Assembly (NCBI GenBank): GCA_017938795.1
Contig: JAGBAV010000119.1
Span: 1-39,116, forward strand
Direction: 5' to 3'
DNA: 39,116 bases
Source of the DNA: Clostridia bacterium
GTDB taxonomy: Bacteria; Bacillota; Clostridia; Christensenellales; Aristaeellaceae
Shown one piece after another: positions 14,591-21,846 of this stretch (position 1 is its first letter; the number at the start of each line of letters is the position of its first letter). The notes beneath the pieces were generated by a model, which saw only the letters and a program-made list of their open reading frames with translations, ran no database searches and had not been told where the DNA came from. A program made the position numbers and the translations under genes.

Positions 14591-16372
14591 ATGCCGGGCA
14601 AAGCGCCTGTATACAAGGCACGATTCAGGAAAAACAGCGACGGCGCGGTAAAGGCGTCATACAAAAAGATCCGCGAAGAGGAAGCAAAGCCGTCCGGCAA
14701 GACGGCCGCACGCAGGAATCCGATCTTTGACGCGGAGGAGCAGGTGACGAAGGCTCGCGAGAGCGTGCGGACGACCGCCGCGGCGAGGCTGAAAGCGCCC
14801 AAGGACGAGCCCGCAAAGAGGACCCGGCAGACGGCCGCCGCCAAGAAGGCGGCGCAGCCCGACGGCGGAAAGGCAGCCGGGAATAGAACGGCCCCCAAGA
14901 GAGCGGCAGCCGGGACGACCGCCGCAAAGAAGCAGACGGTCTCCAGGGAAAACATAAAAAAACCGGCAGGAAAGAAAGAAACGCCGGTTTCCCCCGTCTA
15001 TAAGGATGAAGGGGCGAAAAAGCGCCCGCAGAAGGCACCTGCCGGACGTGCGGCGGCAAAGAAAAAGACTGCGTCCCTCACGCGGGGGGAGAAGAAGCAG
15101 ATGGCGGTATTCCGCGACAGGAAGCGCGCCGTCAGCCGCAGACCCGGGCCGGAGGTGACGCTCATCGCGCTGCTGACGGCGGTGTTTGAATGCCTCGGGC
15201 TGCTGCTTGGCGCGGCGAATACGCAGGGCGGTGCGGACACGCAGACGCTGATGCTGCTGTGCGGTGTCGTGCCGCTCGGGCTGGCGACGTCGCTGCTGCT
15301 CCCGCGCGTCATGCCCATCGACGCGCTGGTCATGGCGCTGACCAATTTCCTCTGCGGGCTTGGCGTGGTGATTCTGTACACGGTGTCGCCCGATCGCGGC
15401 GTGCGGCAGGCGATGTTCTATGGCGTCGGCACGCTGGCGATGATTGTGGTGGCGGCGGCTGTGCCGCGTATACGGCGATGGCGCGGGCTGACGGCGGTCT
15501 CGATGCTTCTGGGCATCGGCGCGCTGCTGCTGCCGCTGGCCTTCGGCGAATGGCAGGGCGGCGCGAAGAACTGGGTATCCGTGCCGTTCTTCGGCTCGTT
15601 CCAGCCCAGCGAGCTGGTCAAGCTGGCGATCATCCTTGCGATTGCCTATTCCTTCAGCGCGCACAGAACCGTGCTGCAGATGATGCCGGCGATTCTCTTC
15701 GCAGGGGCATGCCTTGCGCTGCTGATGTTCCAGCGTGATCTTGGCACCGCACTGATCTACTACATGACGACGCTGGTGCTCTTCTATGTCGCCTGCGGCA
15801 ATGTGCCGCTGACCATCCTCGGCCTTGGCGGCGGCGCGGGCGCGGCGGTCATGGGCTACCGGATGTTCGCGCATGTGAAGGTGCGCGTGGCGATGTGGCG
15901 CAACCCGTGGAGCGATCCGCTGGATAAGGGCTATCAGATCATTCAGGCGCTGCTGGCGATCGGCTCGGGCGGGCTCTTCGGTGTGGGCCTCGGGCAGGGC
16001 ACGCCCGATATGATCCCCGCCTATTACAACGACTGTATCTTCGCCGTCATCTGCGAGCAGATGGGGCTTGTCTTCGGTCTGCTGGTGCTGGCTGTCTATG
16101 TGATGCTGATCCTGCGGGGCGGCACGATTATCGCGCGAACGCGCCGCTCGTTTGATATGCTGCTGGGCTGCGGCGTGCTGGCGATGCTCGCCATCCAGAC
16201 GCTGATGATCGTCGGCGGCGTGATCAAGATGATCCCGCTGACGGGCGTGACGATGCCCTTCCTCAGCTACGGCGGCTCGTCGCTGCTCTCGTGCATGGCG
16301 ATGATCGGCGTGCTGCACGGCATCAGCGCCCGCGCGCAGGAGGATCTGGAGGAGGACATACTCGGCGCGTGA
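14591..16372 (+). CDS. FtsW/RodA/SpoVE-family peptidoglycan polymerase with long basic N-terminal extension
   Basis: SEDS-family glycosyltransferase that polymerises lipid II. About residues 185-593 form the multi-spanning SEDS core. Diagnostic elements: FFGSFQPSELVKLA, RDLGTALIYY (acidic residue of the active-site region), NPWSDPLDKGYQIIQALLAIGSGG, NDCIFAVICEQMG, and GVTMPFLSYGGSSLL. The first ~170 residues are soluble, rich in Lys, Arg and Ala (runs such as KKAAQ, AAAKKKTA), and carry PVYK twice. The start is ATG 14591 after GGAGGGAGGTGA. A second in-frame ATG at 15101 with a G-rich upstream stretch would give a normal-length 423-residue protein. The partner PBP is next. FtsW and RodA cannot be separated by eye. 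Confidence 0.92.
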   Translation: MPGKAPVYKARFRKNSDGAVKASYKKIREEEAKPSGKTAARRNPIFDAEEQVTKARESVRTTAAARLKAPKDEPAKRTRQTAAAKKAAQPDGGKAAGNRTAPKRAAAGTTAAKKQTVSRENIKKPAGKKETPVSPVYKDEGAKKRPQKAPAGRAAAKKKTASLTRGEKKQMAVFRDRKRAVSRRPGPEVTLIALLTAVFECLGLLLGAANTQGGADTQTLMLLCGVVPLGLATSLLLPRVMPIDALVMALTNFLCGLGVVILYTVSPDRGVRQAMFYGVGTLAMIVVAAAVPRIRRWRGLTAVSMLLGIGALLLPLAFGEWQGGAKNWVSVPFFGSFQPSELVKLAIILAIAYSFSAHRTVLQMMPAILFAGACLALLMFQRDLGTALIYYMTTLVLFYVACGNVPLTILGLGGGAGAAVMGYRMFAHVKVRVAMWRNPWSDPLDKGYQIIQALLAIGSGGLFGVGLGQGTPDMIPAYYNDCIFAVICEQMGLVFGLLVLAVYVMLILRGGTIIARTRRSFDMLLGCGVLAMLAIQTLMIVGGVIKMIPLTGVTMPFLSYGGSSLLSCMAMIGVLHGISARAQEDLEEDILGA

Positions 16373-16426
16373 CGCGGCCGGGCTGTGAGGTGAATTGCTA
16401 TCAAAGTCATCAGACGCAGGATCCGT

Positions 16427-17806
16427 ATGCTGCTCATGCTTTGCCTTGTGCTCTTTGGCATGACGACGGCGTATTGCTGCTATTCGGTGTATTTCTATGG
16501 CGGGCGCTGGGTGGCAAACCCGCATAACCCGCGCATCAGCAGCCAGAAGCAGCATGTCGTCATGGGCCGGGTCACCGACCGCGACGGCACGGTGCTGGCC
16601 TATACGGACGAGACGGGCGCGCGGCGCTACCACAGCAGCCGCGATACGCGCATGGCGGTCTCGCAGGTGGTCGGCGACAGCGGCGGCAAGGTGTCCACGG
16701 GCGTGGATACCTTCCATGCGCAGTATCTGCTTGGCTTCAAGGCGAATGTGCTTGAGCGCCTTGGCGACGCCTTCACCGGCACGCCCCAGCGCGGCGACGA
16801 CCTGACGCTGACCATCTCCGAGAGGCTGTCCCGGTATATCGCCGAGCAGTTCCCCGGCGGCAAGCGCGGCGCGGTTGTGATGCTCAACTATAAGACGGGC
16901 GAGATCCTTTCGATGGTCTCCATGCCGCAGTTTGATCCGACGGATGTGGGCAGCGCCCTCGGCGACGAGACGGCGGGCGCGCTGATCAACCGCGCGACGC
17001 AGGGGCTGTATCCCCCGGGCTCGACCTTCAAGATCGTGACCATGGCCTCCGCGCTGGAGAATCTGCCGGATCTGCAGGATTTTGCCTTTGACTGCACGGG
17101 CTATTTCCCCGTGGGTAATTATTCTGTGACGGAGAGCGGCGAGCACGGCGTGCAGACGCTGTCCGAGGCGTTTGTCCATTCGTGCAACACCACGTTTGCC
17201 GCGCTCTCGCAGGATCTGGGCTACGCGATGCTGGGGCAGACGGCGCAGGCGATGGGCTTCAATGAGAATTTCCTCTTCAGCGACCTGATTGTCTACAACT
17301 CGAGCTATCCCATTGACGACCTGAGCCCGGAGGATCTGGCATGGTCCTCGATCGGTCAGGGGCGCGTGCTGACCACGCCGATGCACATGGCGCTGATCGC
17401 TTCCGTGATCGCTAACGACGGCGTCTTCAATGAGCCGCGCCTGCTCGGCGCGATCACCACGGCGCAGGGCGGCCAGAGGCCGCTGCCTGCGGCGGAGACG
17501 GGGCGGCGGATGATCACCGCCGCCGCTGCGCAGCAGATCGAGAAGGATATGATCCGCGTGGTGAAGTCCGGCACGGGCACGCGCGCCGCGGTCGGCAACG
17601 GCTATGTCGTCGCCGGCAAGACGGGCACGGCGGAGGCGAGCAACGACAAAAGCATCGAGCCGCATGCGTGGTTCGTAGGCTATATCACCAATGACAACGC
17701 GCCGTATGCCATCTGCGTGCTGGTGGAGAACGGCGGCTCCGGCGGCTCCGTTGCCGCGCCGCTGGCGCGCAAGGCGCTGCAGAAGGCGATTAACCTCGGC
17801 CTGTAA
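16427..17806 (+). CDS. Class B penicillin-binding protein (PbpA-type transpeptidase)
   Basis: Cross-links peptidoglycan outside the membrane, partner of the preceding SEDS polymerase. About 459 residues, a short class B PBP like actinobacterial PbpA. The N-terminal transmembrane segment (about 2-23) precedes a small pedestal with GRVTDRDGTVLAYTD. The transpeptidase domain has all three motifs: S199-TFK (PPGSTFK), S252-C-N, and K398-TG (GKTGTAEA). The start is uncertain: ATG 16427 has only a CAGGA-like site, while the frame is open 11 codons further up with KVIRRRIR, a typical pre-membrane basic stretch, and GAGGTG just upstream, but only ATT/ATC are available as starts there. Spacing from the SEDS gene is 54 nt. 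Confidence 0.92.
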   Translation: MLLMLCLVLFGMTTAYCCYSVYFYGGRWVANPHNPRISSQKQHVVMGRVTDRDGTVLAYTDETGARRYHSSRDTRMAVSQVVGDSGGKVSTGVDTFHAQYLLGFKANVLERLGDAFTGTPQRGDDLTLTISERLSRYIAEQFPGGKRGAVVMLNYKTGEILSMVSMPQFDPTDVGSALGDETAGALINRATQGLYPPGSTFKIVTMASALENLPDLQDFAFDCTGYFPVGNYSVTESGEHGVQTLSEAFVHSCNTTFAALSQDLGYAMLGQTAQAMGFNENFLFSDLIVYNSSYPIDDLSPEDLAWSSIGQGRVLTTPMHMALIASVIANDGVFNEPRLLGAITTAQGGQRPLPAAETGRRMITAAAAQQIEKDMIRVVKSGTGTRAAVGNGYVVAGKTGTAEASNDKSIEPHAWFVGYITNDNAPYAICVLVENGGSGGSVAAPLARKALQKAINLGL

Positions 17807-17862
17807 CCGGCGCCCCGCCGGCGAAGAGCCCCTATGCGGGCAGAATGAGGAGGCTTGACAAG

Positions 17863-18960
17863 ATGCGGAAATGGGCTATGCTGCTCTGCCTGCTGCTGCT
17901 GGCGGCGTGCGCTGTCCCGGCGGCGGCGCAGACGATCAGCGTGTATTCGCCGTTCTCGCAGTACGATGATGCGCACGAGGCGTATATGCGCATGGCTGCG
18001 CAGTGGCAGGATGAGACCGGGCACCGGATCGACGACTATACCGGAGATATGGACGATACATGGCTGGCGCTGCTGCGCGAGGCCGTGGAGAGCGGCACGG
18101 CGGACGTGGTCATCATGGCGCCGGGCTCCGGCTTCACCGGCGAGGATATGATCACCGTGGACGAGCTCATGCAGGCGATCCCGGAGGCGGGCGTGAAGCG
18201 CTTTGCCTCCATGCGCGAGGCGGACGGCAGCGTGCTGCTTACGCCGCTGCGCCTGAACTGGGAGGCGCTGTATGTCAATACGGACGTACTGGCGGCGCAC
18301 GGCCTCGCCGTGCCGCAGAGCTATGCGGAGCTGCTGACGGCCTGCGCAGCGCTCTCGCAGCAGGGCGTAACGCCCCTCGCTAACGCGATGTGCGAATGGT
18401 CGGAGATCGTGCTGGACTGCGCGGCGCTCATCGGTGCGCCCGAGGCGCAGTATGGTCTGCAGCCGTCGCTGCAGGGCGCGCAGAGGCTGCTGCTGGAGCT
18501 GGCTGCTGTGGGCGCGTTCGGCCCGGATCCGTGGAATGCGTCCGATCTTGATGCGCAGGACAGCTTTACTAGGGGTGAGGCAGCGATGCGCTTTGATTCG
18601 GACTGGCTGGCGATGCTTATCCCGCCGGAGCGGGAGGACAGCGTGCAGGTTGTCTCCCTCGCCGGGGCGGACGGGCTGGCGCGCAGCACCGTCGTCGGCG
18701 TGCCGAGCATCGGCCTCGCGCTTACGCGGGCCTGCTATGACGACCCGGCCCGCCGGGAGGCTGCGCTCAGCTTCGCGTCGATGCTGCTGAAGGAAGAACA
18801 TGCGGCGCAGATTGCCGCCTGCTCAGGCGGCGCGCTGGGGGAAAGCATTGCGCAGCTGACGGCGGATGCGCAGGACTGCACGGGCTTCCTCTATGACCTG
18901 ATCCCCGATCAGTTCCTCAGCTGGTCGGACAGCGTGGTCGCCGCGCTCATGCAGCAGTAA
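17863..18960 (+). CDS. Extracellular solute-binding lipoprotein (ABC transporter family 1)
   Basis: 365 residues. The signal sequence MRKWAMLLCLLLLAAC ends in a lipobox (LAAC), so it is probably a lipid-anchored binding protein. The fold reads as a family 1 sugar-type binding protein: an ISVYSPF entry strand, AQWQDETGHRIDDYTGD, WEALYVNTDVLAAHGL followed by PQSYAELLTACAAL, and FTRGEAAMRFDSDW. AGGAGG lies about nine nt before ATG 17863; an upstream ATG at 17845 overlaps that site and is unlikely. No permease or ATPase genes are nearby, so it is an orphan either served by a distant transporter or acting as a sensor. It sits 56 nt after the PBP with a short CCGGCG/CGCCGG hairpin between. The ligand is unknown. 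Confidence 0.8.
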   Translation: MRKWAMLLCLLLLAACAVPAAAQTISVYSPFSQYDDAHEAYMRMAAQWQDETGHRIDDYTGDMDDTWLALLREAVESGTADVVIMAPGSGFTGEDMITVDELMQAIPEAGVKRFASMREADGSVLLTPLRLNWEALYVNTDVLAAHGLAVPQSYAELLTACAALSQQGVTPLANAMCEWSEIVLDCAALIGAPEAQYGLQPSLQGAQRLLLELAAVGAFGPDPWNASDLDAQDSFTRGEAAMRFDSDWLAMLIPPEREDSVQVVSLAGADGLARSTVVGVPSIGLALTRACYDDPARREAALSFASMLLKEEHAAQIAACSGGALGESIAQLTADAQDCTGFLYDLIPDQFLSWSDSVVAALMQQ

Positions 18961-19069
18961 CCTCCAGAAGGATGCCGGAAAAAAACCCCTCCCCAAAGCG
19001 ACGGTTTATCCCTGCCCGGCGCAGACCGGCGGTATGATGACATCGTCGAAAAGGAATGGAGGGATGCAT

Positions 19070-19180
19070 ATGATGAATATCAATCATATCAGCATGGCGC
19101 AGGGCGGGCACCATACGACCGAGATGCGGATCAAGAGAATGCGCCGGGAAAAGCTCGCGGCGCTGGCCTTCAGGTTGTAA
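19070..19180 (+). CDS. Possible 36-residue basic small protein
   Basis: ATG is preceded by GGAGGG at an ideal six-nt gap; another in-frame ATG six nt earlier abuts the ribosome site. The predicted peptide starts MMNINHISMAQGG, has a His pair, then a basic helix (RIKRMRREKLAALAF) and stops just before a strong terminator. It has its own ribosome site and terminator and lies outside any larger gene, which argues for a real small gene. I do not recognise it. It could be a nucleic-acid-binding or membrane-active peptide, but that is speculation. Confidence 0.45.
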   Translation: MMNINHISMAQGGHHTTEMRIKRMRREKLAALAFRL

Positions 19181-19206
19181 GCCGACGGCAAACAGAGATC
19201 AATAAG

Positions 19207-19236
19207 AAAACACCGGAAAGCTCCGGTGTTTTTTGC
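19207..19236. terminator. Bidirectional Rho-independent terminator
   Basis: An 11-pair stem (AAAACACCGGA with TCCGGTGTTTT) around AAGC gives a T6 run on the plus strand. The complementary A-run gives a T-rich tail on the minus strand. It separates the small plus-strand gene from the convergent Myb-like gene. Confidence 0.88.
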
Positions 19237-19286
19237 TTTGCGGGAAATGGTGTGAATAACGCTTGCGGCGGGCACTGACGCGCGGC

Positions 19287-20210
19287 TTACGGCGACTCGG
19301 GCTCCGTGGGCAGGGCGGGGTATGGATTCTGCTGCGCCGCCTCCAGCATGGCGCTCTCCATGCAGGCCACGCGCTCGGACGCGAGGCGGCAGAAGGTCTC
19401 CATCCCCTGCACGCGCTCATCACGGGGCAGGGCAATGTATTCCCGCACAAGGGATGCCATGCCGCCGGCCTCGCTGCACAGCGCCTGCAGGCGGGTCTGC
19501 CCGTCGTCCAGCTCGATGCGCAGCATATCGCACTGCGCGCGCAGACGGTCTGCCCTGCGCTGCGCGTCGCTCTCCCTGCCGTCCTGCTGCGCCGAGGCAG
19601 CGAGGCTGAGCAGATGATCCAGCGAGCGCATGAGCGCGGCGATCTGCTCGTCGCCGGTCTGCGCGGCCTTCCCGCGCAGCGCGTCCATATCCGGCGCGGG
19701 GAGCGCATCGCCCGGCTCCGGTGCATAGGGGCTGACAAAGGGCGTTCCGGCGGCGGCGAGCTGCTGCATCACGGCGCGCACGAGCTCCGGCCGCGTGCGG
19801 ACGGTGGAGCGGTATTTGTTCTGGTAGCGCAGCATCTTCGTTCTGTCGCCCCCGGCGAGCTGGCGGACGCAGGCGCGTACACTCATGCCCTGTGCCCGGG
19901 CGACGAGCACGCTGCGTACGAGCTGCTCAACCTCGCCGCGGCTGAAGGTCTCAAACGGCAGGGGACGCATCCCCTCATCCGGCGTGTCGGCGCGCAGCTG
20001 CGCATAGTAGAAATTGCGGATGCTGTTGGGCTTGCGCCCCAGCTCCAGCGCGAGCCGGTCAAATACGCTGCGCAGCGACTCGCCTGCGGAGGCGGCGTCA
20101 GCCACGCTCTGCTGCAGCGCAGCGATCTCCTGCGGCTTCCAGCCGCCGTGCGGGCCGCGGACGGGGGGCGATTGTCTCTCCGGGCGCGGGCTTTCCAAGG
20201 ACATTTCCAT
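19287..20210 (-). CDS. Myb/SANT-like DNA-binding domain protein
   Basis: 307 residues, no signal peptide or membrane segment. Residues ~22-75 resemble a Myb/SANT-type helix bundle as in some clostridial regulators: GGWKPQEIAALQQSV, then LRSVFDRLALELGRKPNSIRNFYYAQL, the GRKPNSIRNFYY part looking like a recognition helix. A second helical block (about 85-135, FSRGEVEQLVRSVLVARAQGMSVR) may be a second DNA-binding repeat. The C-terminal ~150 residues are Ala/Gln/Arg-rich and predicted helical, possibly coiled coil. AGGAGGG lies about ten nt before ATG 20210. It stands alone, convergent with a small gene. Target genes are unknown; a sporulation or developmental role is only a possibility. Confidence 0.6.
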   Translation of the reverse strand: MEMSLESPRPERQSPPVRGPHGGWKPQEIAALQQSVADAASAGESLRSVFDRLALELGRKPNSIRNFYYAQLRADTPDEGMRPLPFETFSRGEVEQLVRSVLVARAQGMSVRACVRQLAGGDRTKMLRYQNKYRSTVRTRPELVRAVMQQLAAAGTPFVSPYAPEPGDALPAPDMDALRGKAAQTGDEQIAALMRSLDHLLSLAASAQQDGRESDAQRRADRLRAQCDMLRIELDDGQTRLQALCSEAGGMASLVREYIALPRDERVQGMETFCRLASERVACMESAMLEAAQQNPYPALPTEPESP

Positions 20211-20520
20211 ATCTGTCTGTCCCTCCTATCATGATGATCCCGCGCAGTGCGCCGGGAAGAAAGCTGTCTTTCCGCCTTGGGCGGCAGGCTGCCTTTGTAT
20301 GACAGGGTGCGCATGATGCAGACGATTTATACAGTCTGTACCGGCGCTGCGGCTGTGTGCGTTCACGGTATCAGTCTATGTGCCTTGCCGCCGGCGCATG
20401 CCGGCGCGATGCGGGCAAAGGCATTGCCTGCCGGGCGAAGATGCGGTATAATAGAGTAAGCGGCCTTTGCCGCATGATGAGACAAAGACTGATTGGGAAT
20501 GCAGAGGAGGCGCGTTCTTT
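20211..20520. other. 310-nt spacer between the divergent Myb-like gene and the ApgM-like gene
   Basis: No gene is supported. Near the right end is a good plus-strand promoter (20424-20452). A minus-strand TATAAA at 20326-20331, without a matching -35, could start the Myb-like transcript. A CAGAC/GTCTG inverted pair flanks that element. The remainder is GC-rich and featureless. Confidence 0.4.
20424..20452 (+). promoter_or_regulatory. Promoter of the ApgM-LCP-CapA unit
   Basis: -35 TTGCCT, a 17-nt spacer and a perfect -10 TATAAT, 68 nt before the start codon. Confidence 0.75.
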
Positions 20521-21744
20521 ATGAAATATGTGCTGATTATCGGAGACGGCATTGCCGACGAGCCTGTGGCGCAGCTGGGCGGCGTGACCCCGCTGGCGGC
20601 GATGAGCCTGCCGCAGATCGACCGCCTTGCCGGGGGCAGGCTCGGCCTGTGCCAGACGGTGCCTGCGGGCGTGCCGGCGGGCAGCGACACGGCGATCCTG
20701 TCCATCTTTGGCTATGACCCGCGTACCTGCTACACCGGCCGCTCCGCGCTGGAGGCGGCGGGCATGGGCGTAATGCTCAAGCCGGGCGAGACCAGCCTGC
20801 GCGTCAATCTCTGTGCGCTGGAGGGCGAGTCCTTTGACGCGGCGGTCATCCGCTCCCACAACGGCGGCAGCATCGAGGGCGAGGAGGCTGTCGAGCTGAT
20901 GGAGGATCTGGTCTCCGATCCGCGCTTCGCCGCGCTGGCGGCGGCTGTGGGCTTCGGCGTGCATATCACCCCGACCTTCCGCCATATCGGCGTGATCGAT
21001 GCGGCGCATCAGCCGGCGGCGTATCCCACCTTCACCGAGCCGCACAATATCCTCGATTCCGCGATTGCGGGCTATATGCCCAAGGGCGTGATGGGCGCGG
21101 AGCTGACGGCGCTCATGCGCGCCTCCTTCGAGATCCTGCGCGATCACCCGGTCAACCGCAGGCGCATCGCCGAGGGCAAGCTCCCGGCGAACTGCATCTG
21201 GCCGTGGGGCCCGGGCAGCGCGATGACGCTCACCCCGTTTGACGAGCTGTATCACAAGCGCGGCAGTGCCGTTTCCGCGGTGCCGCTGGTCTGGGGCATT
21301 GCCAATCTCTGCGGCGTGGATACCCCACGCGTGGAGGGCGCGACGGCGGAGCTGGACACCAACTACGAGGGTAAGGTGGAGGCTGTGCTCGCGGCGCTGG
21401 CCGGCGGCGCGGATTTCTGCTGCGTCCATGTCGAGGCGCCGGATGAGTGCGCCCATGCCGGCGACGTGGAGGGCAAGTGCGAGGCGCTGCGCAGGCTGGA
21501 TGCGCGCGTGGTCGGCCCGCTGCTTGACCGCCTTGGCGAGGTCGATCCGGAGCACCGCGTGCTGCTGCTCTCCGACCACCCGACGCTGCTCAACACCCGC
21601 GGTCACGACGGCAAGGCGATCCCCTTCGCCATCTATGACAGCCGCTGCCCGGGTGAGCCGCGCAAGTTCGACGAGGCGCATGCCGCCGCGACCGGCGATT
21701 TCCTCGCCGAGGGGCCGATGCTCCTGCGCGCGCTGTTTGAATAA
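20521..21744 (+). CDS. ApgM-family cofactor-independent phosphoglycerate mutase or homoserine kinase-like enzyme
   Basis: 407 residues of the alkaline phosphatase superfamily, archaeal-type (ApgM) branch, distinct from GpmI at the left edge. Metal and nucleophile motifs: IIGDGIADEP at the N-terminus, PAGSDTAILSIFGYDP (Ser55 as likely nucleophile), YTGRSALEAAGMG, HVEAPDECAHAGD, and LLSDHPTLLNTRGHDG near the C-terminus. The DHPT-type C-terminal motif is typical of the bacterial subgroup annotated as proposed homoserine kinase, so either function is possible. With gpmI present, a role in threonine synthesis is reasonable, but no thr genes are adjacent. AGAGGAGG lies ten nt before ATG 20521. LCP and CapA genes follow and may be cotranscribed. 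Confidence 0.88.
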   Translation: MKYVLIIGDGIADEPVAQLGGVTPLAAMSLPQIDRLAGGRLGLCQTVPAGVPAGSDTAILSIFGYDPRTCYTGRSALEAAGMGVMLKPGETSLRVNLCALEGESFDAAVIRSHNGGSIEGEEAVELMEDLVSDPRFAALAAAVGFGVHITPTFRHIGVIDAAHQPAAYPTFTEPHNILDSAIAGYMPKGVMGAELTALMRASFEILRDHPVNRRRIAEGKLPANCIWPWGPGSAMTLTPFDELYHKRGSAVSAVPLVWGIANLCGVDTPRVEGATAELDTNYEGKVEAVLAALAGGADFCCVHVEAPDECAHAGDVEGKCEALRRLDARVVGPLLDRLGEVDPEHRVLLLSDHPTLLNTRGHDGKAIPFAIYDSRCPGEPRKFDEAHAAATGDFLAEGPMLLRALFE

Positions 21745-21846
21745 TGGCGGATATTCCCGCCTGCGGGGATGAATCTGTGCGGCAGGTTCGTCACAATGGG
21801 GAAGGGAACCAACGACACGGCCCGGGAGCCCGGAGCGGAGGATGAC

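Noticed and set aside
14657-17665. A 1002-codon open frame on the minus strand.
   Set aside because: It is antisense to the SEDS and PBP genes, is rich in Arg, His and Gln, has no family features, and arises from GC-rich codon positions of the real genes.
17807-17830. CCGGCG/CGCCGG hairpin after the PBP gene as a terminator.
   Set aside because: The stem has only six pairs and no T-run, so it does not separate the solute-binding protein from the PBP transcript convincingly.
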